Below, piece by piece: positions 1-4,345 of a stretch of 5,598 nucleotides of DNA. Below the pieces are notes generated by a model that worked only from the letters and a program-made list of their open reading frames with translations, made no database searches and was not told the origin of the DNA. The translations under genes were made by a program, and so were the position numbers. The DNA lies in the NCBI GenBank assembly GCA_003451975.1, contig DMIX01000357.1, forward strand, positions 1-5,598. The letters run 5' to 3'. Every line of letters starts with the position of its first letter. The first letter of the stretch is position 1. Source of the DNA: Propionibacteriaceae bacterium. Lineage in GTDB: Bacteria; Actinomycetota; Actinomycetes; Propionibacteriales; Propionibacteriaceae.

Positions 1-1087
1 GCGCCACGGTAACCGCAGCTGCCAACGGCATCTTGGCTCGGTCGCCACCGATGTCGGCGAAATCGTCGCCGGTCATCTCGTCGATGCTGATGCTGGAGCC
101 GCGTCCGGAGAAGGTCTCCAACCAGCCGCCGAATCGCGCTGCGGTGATCCCTGAGGCTCGACGGATTGCCGAGCCCGGTGTGGGCTGCAGGGCCTTGGTG
201 ATCGCCGCACTGTTGGGCTTGATGGGCAATGCAGCCAAGCCGTCGGCCAAAGACCGACGCAGGGGTCGATTCCGAAGCCAGCGCCACAACCCACGCATTT
301 CCTCGCCGGATCGTTCGAGGTCCTTACCCAGCAGGAAGCCCAAGGCCGCGAGCAGCGTGACCAGGACCACGCGCAGCCTGACCAGCCATCGCAGCCGCGT
401 TGGGGCGTTCGCCACGATCAACGCCAAGCCCGCTGCCCGGTCATCGGCCGGGTCGCCGTAGCTGGCGTAGTTGGTCACCTGGGCTGTCGGTTCACCCAGC
501 ACCAGATAACCGGTCAGGTTGGCCCGCCAGCCGAAATCCAGCCCCCAGTGACTGCGCGGCAACTCGGTGTTGAATCCGCCCAAGAAGCGCCACACGTCGC
601 CGCGCACCAACATTCCCGACGCCGGGACGCCCAGTGCAGGACCGGCGCTGAGTTGACCTTGGTAGAGCTCGCCGGGATCGGTCAAGGTGCGCATGCGGCC
701 ATTGGCGGAGATCGTCTGGGACCAGTCGCTGACGAGCTTGCCAGCGCCGCGTCGTCGCGGCTCGATGAGCAGCGATCCGATCACAGCGGCGTCGTGTTGC
801 TCCAAAACCCTGAGGAGCAAGGCGCTCAACGCATCGGGCTCCGGTTCACAGTCGTCGGGCACCACCCAGATCCAGTCACCAGCGGCATCGGCGGGCAACG
901 CCCGCACGATTGCCGAAACCGGCACCGTCTGAGCCTGGACGGCGACTTCGGTGCGAGAGCCGTCCTCACCGGTAGGCAGAACGGCTGCAACGACGTGAAA
1001 ACCACTGAGATCGGGAGACTCCGCTTCGTCGATCTCGCGGAGCCACGCCCACGGGTCAATCCCGAATTCGTCGTTGGGTTCGCTCAC
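1..1087 (-). CDS. GT2-family glycosyltransferase, 3' end outside window (partial)
   Basis: The minus strand is open from a GTG at 1087 to the left edge (362 complete codons, no stop). The start is supported by GAGAGG six bases upstream. The protein carries GT-A fold marks of an actinobacterial GT2 group: a first strand at residues 31-37 (HVVAAVL), WVVPDDCEPEPDAL at 74-87 holding the DD metal/sugar-nucleotide motif, PASGMLVRGDVWRFLGGF at 155-172, and LDFGWR at 183-188, where the family usually has DxDFGWR. Residues 234-254 form a hydrophobic stretch, and DEMTGDDFA at 336-344 is a motif I recall from the long C-terminal parts of these proteins. Family members continue into several membrane helices, probably beyond the edge. 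The likely role is sugar transfer onto a membrane-linked envelope glycan; donor and acceptor are unknown. Oddly, the region between strand 1 and the DDC motif is much shorter than usual and lacks the common DNGSxD segment. It lies downstream of whiB2 on the same strand. Confidence 0.85.
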   Translation of the reverse strand, partial: MSEPNDEFGIDPWAWLREIDEAESPDLSGFHVVAAVLPTGEDGSRTEVAVQAQTVPVSAIVRALPADAAGDWIWVVPDDCEPEPDALSALLLRVLEQHDAAVIGSLLIEPRRRGAGKLVSDWSQTISANGRMRTLTDPGELYQGQLSAGPALGVPASGMLVRGDVWRFLGGFNTELPRSHWGLDFGWRANLTGYLVLGEPTAQVTNYASYGDPADDRAAGLALIVANAPTRLRWLVRLRVVLVTLLAALGFLLGKDLERSGEEMRGLWRWLRNRPLRRSLADGLAALPIKPNSAAITKALQPTPGSAIRRASGITAARFGGWLETFSGRGSSISIDEMTGDDFADIGGDRAKMPLAAAVTVA

Positions 1088-1116
1088 GCATCGCCTCTCG
1101 GAGCTTGTTGCTACAG

Positions 1117-1156
1117 GGCGCGTAGTAGCGCCTCAGGTACCGGCCGGACCGGTGCC
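1117..1156 (-). other. Two adjacent potential RNA hairpins in the leader of the GT2 gene
   Basis: Two inverted repeats lie next to each other. The first has perfect 5-bp arms, GGCGC (1117-1121) and GCGCC (1128-1132), around a 6-base loop. The second has 8-bp arms, 1136-1143 and 1149-1156, around a 5-base loop, with one imperfect pair (1138/1154). Both are read in the RNA just before the GT2 ribosome binding site. No T-run follows either one. They may be an attenuator, an mRNA-stability element or simply GC-rich self-complementarity; function is inferred only. Confidence 0.4.
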
Positions 1157-1175
1157 CCAGCCTACCTTGGCTGGG
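1156..1175 (-). terminator. Candidate hairpin terminator after whiB2, without U-tract
   Basis: CCCAGCC (1156-1162) and GGCTGGG (1169-1175) are perfect 7-bp arms around a 6-base loop. The hairpin starts 10 bases after the whiB2 stop, the usual place for a terminator. On the whiB2 strand a TTTT run precedes the stem instead of following it, so it is not a classical intrinsic terminator. GC-rich hairpins lacking a U-run are commonly proposed as terminators in actinobacteria. It could equally be an RNA-processing or stability element that lets whiB2 and the GT2 gene be expressed at different levels. Confidence 0.4.
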
Positions 1176-1184
1176 AAAAGTGCT

Positions 1185-1448
1185 TCAGATGGCCCGCTTC
1201 TTCAAGCGACGGCGCTCGCGTTCGCTGAGGCCACCCCAGATGCCGAATCGCTCGTCGTTGGCTAGGGCGTACTCCAGGCATTCTGATCGCACTTCACAGG
1301 ACAGGCAGACCTTCTTCGCCTCGCGGGTGGAACCACCCTTCTCCGGAAAGAATGCTTCCGGGTCGGTCTGGGCGCACAGCGACCGGGACTGCCATCCCAG
1401 CATGCCTTCTTCGCCCTCAGGCTCCACGATCAGGAACAGTTCCTGCAT
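1185..1448 (-). CDS. whiB2: WhiB2-type (WhiB/WhmD) iron-sulfur transcriptional regulator
   Basis: This 87-residue protein is a complete WhiB-like regulator. The four cluster-binding cysteines are C25, C48, C51 and C57, in the pattern C-x22-C-x2-C-x5-C, and would hold a [4Fe-4S] cluster. The turn motif GIWGG at 69-73 and the basic tail (RERRRLKKRA, 77-86) form the DNA-binding part. The acidic N-terminus (MQELFLIVEPEGEE) and short length match the WhiB2/WhmD/Streptomyces WhiB subgroup more than WhiB1, WhiB3 or WhiB7. Known members act in the cytoplasm, in Streptomyces together with WhiA, to control septation and sporulation; WhmD is needed for normal septation in mycobacteria. The ATG is well supported by GAGGAG six bases upstream. 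The gene sits among envelope genes and has its own promoter at 1496-1525. Subgroup assignment comes from motifs and neighbours, not from a tree. Confidence 0.95.
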   Translation of the reverse strand: MQELFLIVEPEGEEGMLGWQSRSLCAQTDPEAFFPEKGGSTREAKKVCLSCEVRSECLEYALANDERFGIWGGLSERERRRLKKRAI

Positions 1449-1454
1449 GTGATT

Positions 1455-1460
1455 CTCCTC
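1455..1460 (-). promoter_or_regulatory. Ribosome binding site of whiB2
   Basis: The minus strand reads GAGGAG followed by six bases and the ATG. It is the strongest Shine-Dalgarno match in the window and fixes the whiB2 start. Confidence 0.85.
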
Positions 1461-1465
1461 GACCC

Positions 1466-1485
1466 GTTCGCGACAAATCGCGAAC
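1466..1485 (-). repeat. Perfect inverted repeat in the whiB2 5' UTR
   Basis: GTTCGCGA (1466-1473) and TCGCGAAC (1478-1485) are perfect 8-bp arms around CAAA. If transcription starts near 1489, this would be a hairpin within the first bases of the mRNA, ending five bases before the Shine-Dalgarno sequence. It could act as a 5'-stabilising stem, a translational control element or a DNA operator. The sequence shows the dyad; the role is inferred. Confidence 0.65.
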
Positions 1486-1495
1486 TATGTACTGA

Positions 1496-1525
1496 ATTAC
1501 ACGCTTGTCATTACCAGCGTGTCAA
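1496..1525 (-). promoter_or_regulatory. Sigma-70-like promoter of whiB2
   Basis: On the minus strand the -35 element is TTGACA (1520-1525), a perfect consensus, followed by an 18-base spacer and TGTAAT (1496-1501), five of six matches to TATAAT. The predicted start near 1489 gives a leader of about 40 bases with a good ribosome binding site. This is the best promoter in the window and suggests use of the main vegetative sigma factor. Confidence 0.75.
1499..1522. promoter_or_regulatory. Candidate operator dyad overlapping the whiB2 -10 and -35 elements
   Basis: ACACGCT (1499-1505) and AGCGTGT (1516-1522) are perfect 7-bp inverted arms with a 10-base spacer, giving 17 bp (under two helical turns) between arm centres. 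One arm overlaps the -10 box and the other the -35 box, as expected for a site bound by a dimeric repressor. The minus strand reads GACAC at 1519-1523; GACAC is the core motif known for Streptomyces WhiA, but a 5-mer alone is weak evidence. The binding protein is unknown. Confidence 0.5.
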
Positions 1526-1538
1526 CCCCGCAGGGGTT
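1524..1538 (-). terminator. Short GC-rich hairpin after the membrane-protein gene
   Basis: AACCCC (1524-1529) and GGGGTT (1533-1538) are perfect 6-bp arms with a 3-base loop, beginning one base after the TGA of the upstream membrane-protein gene. The last two bases of the stem are the first two of the whiB2 -35 box. No U-run follows. It may be a weak terminator separating the manC unit from whiB2, or another protein-binding dyad. Confidence 0.4.
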
Positions 1539-1539
1539 A

Positions 1540-2211
1540 TCATCCCCGCGCGCTGGGCGAATCCGAACTCGCAGGCCCCTGGGACGCCTCGTCAGCCCCC
1601 GATTGGCCAGCTTCGGAGGGTGCCTCGGAGTCGGGCATGCGATCATGCCCCGGAGCCCCGCTCGCGGCGTCGGCGGCCGTCCACCACACGGTGCCGGCAG
1701 CCGATTCGCTGGAGTTCTCAGGGTCGGGAGCCTCCGAGATCACCGGTGGCGTTGCAGCCGATTGCGGGGCGGTCTCGATGCGTCCGGCTTTCACGCCGCG
1801 CAGGAAGACCCACAGGGATCCGGCGAGCAGCGCCTTGAACGCCACATCCAACAGTCCACCCAGCACATCCAGGACGACGCCGATCCCCAGCGCGGACGCC
1901 CACATGCCCAGCACGGCACTCACCAGGGTGAGGACCACACCGAGGCTCAACAGCACCGCTGCGACTTTGGCGATCAGCCCGGCATGGGGTGTCGCCGGGT
2001 TCACCACAGAACACGTCATCACCACGATCACCAGGGCGAGTGCGATCGCGAAGTTCAGCCACAGACCGCCGACCTCCTGGAAGGCGGCCAGCACGGGCAT
2101 CTCCTCCAACGCGGTCACCAGACGTCCGGCGGTCAGGCCCATGCCCAGCAGGATCAACCCCATCAAAATCCACGCCAACGGTTCGCGGGTGCGTTTGAGA
2201 TTCTCGATCAT
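1540..2211 (-). CDS. Four-helix membrane protein with disordered C-terminal tail, function unknown
   Basis: I do not recognise a named family. The 223-residue protein has a short positively charged N-terminus (KRTRE) and four predicted membrane helices at about 12-32, 50-70, 79-103 and 108-137, so both ends should be cytoplasmic. Residues 138-223 are a low-complexity tail rich in Ala, Ser, Pro, Glu and Asp. Within the tail, TVWWTAADAASG at 174-185 stands out; similar W-x-x-A-x-DAASG motifs occur in the tails of other actinobacterial membrane proteins as far as I recall, and may be a docking site. It begins 61 bp after the manC stop and has no clear promoter of its own, so cotranscription with manC is likely. 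The ATG at 2211 has only a weak, distant GGAAGA upstream, but no better start lies nearby. A link to the envelope is inferred from neighbours only. Confidence 0.75.
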   Translation of the reverse strand: MIENLKRTREPLAWILMGLILLGMGLTAGRLVTALEEMPVLAAFQEVGGLWLNFAIALALVIVVMTCSVVNPATPHAGLIAKVAAVLLSLGVVLTLVSAVLGMWASALGIGVVLDVLGGLLDVAFKALLAGSLWVFLRGVKAGRIETAPQSAATPPVISEAPDPENSSESAAGTVWWTAADAASGAPGHDRMPDSEAPSEAGQSGADEASQGPASSDSPSARG

Positions 2212-2272
2212 GACCAGTGTTCGTCTTCCCGTATTCGGAGGGTTCGGTTCAGGCTAGGGGCGACCGGACGCC

Positions 2273-3349
2273 TCAGGCGAATCGGTCACCAAATGTTGCA
2301 GTGACGGCGGCCACCAGGTCCTTGATCTGCTCGGTCCGGTCACGTCGGGTGACCATGGTGATATCGGCGGTACGGACCACCACCAGGTCGTCCACCCCCA
2401 GCAGCGCGATCAGCGATCCATCGGCCGCGTTCAGCACCACATTGCCACTGGACTCCCGTGCGGTCACCGTGCCACTGGTGGCATTGCCCGCTTCATCGGC
2501 GGGCAGGATCTCAGCCAGGCTGCTGAAACCGCCCACATCCCGCCAGGACACCGGAAGGGCCACCGCCAGCACGGTGGCACTGCCTCGTCCGGCCGAGACC
2601 GGCTCCATCACGGCATAGTCGACCGAGGTCTTGAACAGTCTGGGGAAGATCTCCGAGATCCGGTGCGGCTCCGCGGCCAGAGCCAGCACCGAGGCGTAAG
2701 TGTCGGGGAGCAGCAGCCGAAGCTGCTCCAACAGCGTGTCCGCACGCCAGATGAACATGCCTGCGTTCCACCAGTACTCCCCGCTGGCCAGATACTGCTC
2801 GGCCACCTCGGCGGCCGGCTTCTCTGCAAACTCCACGACCTGGTGGGCCCCAGGGACGCCAGGGATCTCAGCACCTCGATGCAGATAGCCGTAACCGGTG
2901 TGTGCACTGGTGGGAACCACCCCCAAGGTGACCAACGCCCGAGGCTCAGCCTCGACCAGGTCAAAAGCGGTTTCGATCACGGCAGTGAGGGTTTCCACCG
3001 GTTCGATCAGATGATCTGCGGTGACATGGGCGATCACCGCGTCCGGGTCAGTGGCATGCAGTACCGCGGCCGCCCAGGCCACAGCGTTGAGTGAGTCCCG
3101 CCCCGTCGGCTCTCCCAGGATGTTGGACGCCGGCAGTTCGGGAAGCTGCACCGCCACCTCGGCAGCATGAGCGGCACCGGTCACGATCAGGATGCGTTGT
3201 GCCGGCGCCAGGGCCAGCGAACGCTCGAAAGCCAGCCGAAGCAGGCTCTTGCCGTTGATCAGCGGCAGGAGTTGTTTGGGCATGCCCTTTCTCGACAGCG
3301 GCCACAGCCGGGTTCCCGACCCGCCAGCCAAAATCACCACATAACGCAC
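2273..3349 (-). CDS. manC: Mannose-1-phosphate guanylyltransferase (GDP-mannose pyrophosphorylase)
   Basis: The enzyme converts mannose-1-phosphate and GTP to GDP-mannose and pyrophosphate in the cytoplasm, supplying mannose for lipoglycans, polysaccharides and protein mannosylation. Visible motifs are the pyrophosphorylase signature GGSGTRLWPLSR (9-20) with PKQLL (24-28), EPTGRDS (80-86), TADHLI (110-115) with the probable metal-binding Asp112, EFAEKP (173-178) with the sugar-phosphate lysine, WWNAGMFIW (193-201), SVDYAVME (242-249) and WRDVGGF (269-275). At 358 residues it is a monofunctional nucleotidyltransferase; the C-terminal isomerase cupin of bifunctional proteins (about 470 residues) is absent. 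The start must be GTG 3349 because an in-frame TAG lies four codons upstream and the next codons are already the first beta strand. It precedes the membrane-protein gene by 61 bp. A related dTDP-glucose enzyme (RmlA) is less likely because of the EFAEKP/NAGMF pattern. Confidence 0.93.
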   Translation of the reverse strand: MRYVVILAGGSGTRLWPLSRKGMPKQLLPLINGKSLLRLAFERSLALAPAQRILIVTGAAHAAEVAVQLPELPASNILGEPTGRDSLNAVAWAAAVLHATDPDAVIAHVTADHLIEPVETLTAVIETAFDLVEAEPRALVTLGVVPTSAHTGYGYLHRGAEIPGVPGAHQVVEFAEKPAAEVAEQYLASGEYWWNAGMFIWRADTLLEQLRLLLPDTYASVLALAAEPHRISEIFPRLFKTSVDYAVMEPVSAGRGSATVLAVALPVSWRDVGGFSSLAEILPADEAGNATSGTVTARESSGNVVLNAADGSLIALLGVDDLVVVRTADITMVTRRDRTEQIKDLVAAVTATFGDRFA

Positions 3350-3355
3350 ATGTTG

Positions 3356-3361
3356 AGCCTA
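3356..3361 (-). promoter_or_regulatory. Possible -10 element for a leaderless manC transcript
   Basis: The minus strand reads TAGGCT, a TANNNT match, ending six bases before the manC GTG. With the usual distance, transcription would begin at or next to the start codon, which fits the lack of a clear Shine-Dalgarno sequence. No convincing -35 box is present. Leaderless genes with this arrangement are common in actinobacteria, but the hexamer is short and this remains a suggestion. Confidence 0.35.
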
Positions 3362-3455
3362 GGGGGTCACGCAACCGCAGCGAGCGACCCGTGCCGTTGC
3401 ACGCTGATCATGGTCGGAGGCGCGGCAGGTGGCATGATTGCCAACAGCATTCGAC

Positions 3456-3460
3456 GGAGG
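3456..3460 (+). promoter_or_regulatory. Ribosome binding site fixing the lipoprotein start
   Basis: GGAGG lies 10 bases before ATG 3471. A TTG at 3438 in the same frame would extend the protein by 11 residues, but it precedes this site and would bury the Tat motif, so ATG 3471 is preferred. Confidence 0.7.
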
Positions 3461-3470
3461 ATTCACTCTG

Positions 3471-4337
3471 ATGGACCTAGGCATTTCCCGGCGTTCCTTT
3501 CTCACTACGGCAGGAGTCGTCATTGGTGGCATGGTCGTCACCGGGCTGGCGGCGTGCACCGATTCAGTGCCGGTCATCCCCGAACCGAGCCCGTCTCCAA
3601 CCGGCCCCATCCGCAACCAGCTAGAGCAGGCGCTGACCACGATCAGCGCGGGGAACCCCAACTTCGGAGTATTCATCACCGATGTGCGCAGCGGGCACAG
3701 CTACGGCTTCGCCGGCGACTACGCCAGCCAGAGTGCTTCGATGGCCAAGCCCATGATCGTGGCGATGGCACTGCGCAAGGCCCGCGCTGATGGCCAGCCG
3801 CTGAGCGCTGAGCGCATCGAGCAAGCCCGCAATGCCATCACGCACTCCGACAACGACGCAGCCTCGGCGCTGTGGGAATACGCCGGATATCAGAACTACC
3901 CGACCCTCGCCGCCGAACTGGGCATGAAAAACACTCATCTCGATGCGAACAAGGCCGACCAGTGGAGCTGGACCTGGACCACTCCGGCCGACCAGGTGAT
4001 CCTGGTGACCGCGCTGGCCACCGGGAAGACGACTGCCCTGACCAAGGCCGAGTGCGCGTTCATCTACGACCTGATGGGCCAAGTGGAGGACGACCAGACC
4101 TGGGGGGTGGGCGCTCCGAAGTCCGACCAGGTCGCGGTTCACCTGAAGAACGGCTGGGTTCAGTTCAAGTCCACCGATGGCCTATGGGCAGTGAACTCCA
4201 TGGGCAGCGTCACCGGTGACGGGCGCGACTACCGGATGTGCGTCATGACTCGCCACCCTGATTTCCCCACCGGACGCGAACTGACCAGCACCGTCGGCAG
4301 CTGGGTGTTCACCATCCTGGGCTCAGGAGAGCTCTGA
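3471..4337 (+). CDS. Tat-exported lipoprotein with serine-hydrolase / penicillin-binding fold
   Basis: From ATG 3471 the protein has 288 residues. The N-terminus has a twin-arginine motif (SRRSFLT, 6-12), a hydrophobic segment (14-27) and a lipobox LAAC with Cys29, so it should be exported folded and anchored by lipid outside the cytoplasmic membrane. A Pro/Ser/Thr linker (34-46) follows. The rest resembles the class A beta-lactamase/transpeptidase fold: SMAK at 90-93 (SxxK, nucleophile Ser90), SDN at 126-128, and KNG at 226-228 in place of KTG/KSG. No ExxLN-type omega-loop glutamate is visible; that region is a Trp-rich stretch (QWSWTWTTPAD, 164-174). It is therefore more likely a peptidoglycan-acting or penicillin-binding hydrolase than a true beta-lactamase. 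Substrate is not known. It runs opposite to its neighbours and ends one base from the LCP stop. Confidence 0.85.
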   Translation: MDLGISRRSFLTTAGVVIGGMVVTGLAACTDSVPVIPEPSPSPTGPIRNQLEQALTTISAGNPNFGVFITDVRSGHSYGFAGDYASQSASMAKPMIVAMALRKARADGQPLSAERIEQARNAITHSDNDAASALWEYAGYQNYPTLAAELGMKNTHLDANKADQWSWTWTTPADQVILVTALATGKTTALTKAECAFIYDLMGQVEDDQTWGVGAPKSDQVAVHLKNGWVQFKSTDGLWAVNSMGSVTGDGRDYRMCVMTRHPDFPTGRELTSTVGSWVFTILGSGEL

Positions 4338-4345
4338 GTCAGCTC
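4329..4345. repeat. Small dyad across the two convergent stop codons
   Basis: GAGCT (4329-4333) and AGCTC (4341-4345) flank a segment that contains both stop codons, and CTGAGTCAG (4334-4342) is itself palindromic. It might act as a weak two-way terminator, but the arms are only 5 bp and there is no T-run on either side. The one-base spacing leaves no other place between the genes for one. Confidence 0.25.

Larger units (their letters stand above)
3350..3470. other. Divergent intergenic region between manC and the lipoprotein gene
   Basis: These 121 bp must hold the promoters of both divergent genes. Two small dyads are visible: CGTGC (3390-3394) with GCACG (3399-3403), and GGCA (3431-3434) with TGCC (3439-3442). 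No convincing -35/-10 pair was found for the rightward gene; CATGAT at 3433-3438 is the closest -10-like hexamer but has no matching -35. Confidence 0.45.

Noticed and set aside
548..1228. A 226-codon open frame on the plus strand opposite the GT2 gene
   Set aside because: It is antisense to a well-supported protein with family motifs, has no domain, and has a composition typical of a high-GC shadow frame.
2258..2279. Dyads at the manC stop (GGCG...CGCC and CGCC-TCA-GGCG) as a terminator
   Set aside because: The arms are only 4 bp, compete with one another, and have no T-run. The following gene is close and in the same direction, so read-through is more likely.
1505..2304. Two long plus-strand open frames (250 and 261 codons), one rich in His and Gln
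   Set aside because: Both lie opposite the four-helix membrane protein, whose minus-strand frame gives clean hydrophobic helices. The plus-strand products look like low-complexity artefacts of GC-rich codons.
2273..3349. Bifunctional mannose-6-phosphate isomerase/guanylyltransferase
   Set aside because: The protein ends at 358 residues and lacks the C-terminal isomerase cupin domain.
3471..4337. Annotation as a class A beta-lactamase and resistance gene
   Set aside because: SxxK and SDN are present, but KTG is KNG and no ExxLN omega-loop glutamate is visible, so beta-lactam hydrolysis cannot be claimed.
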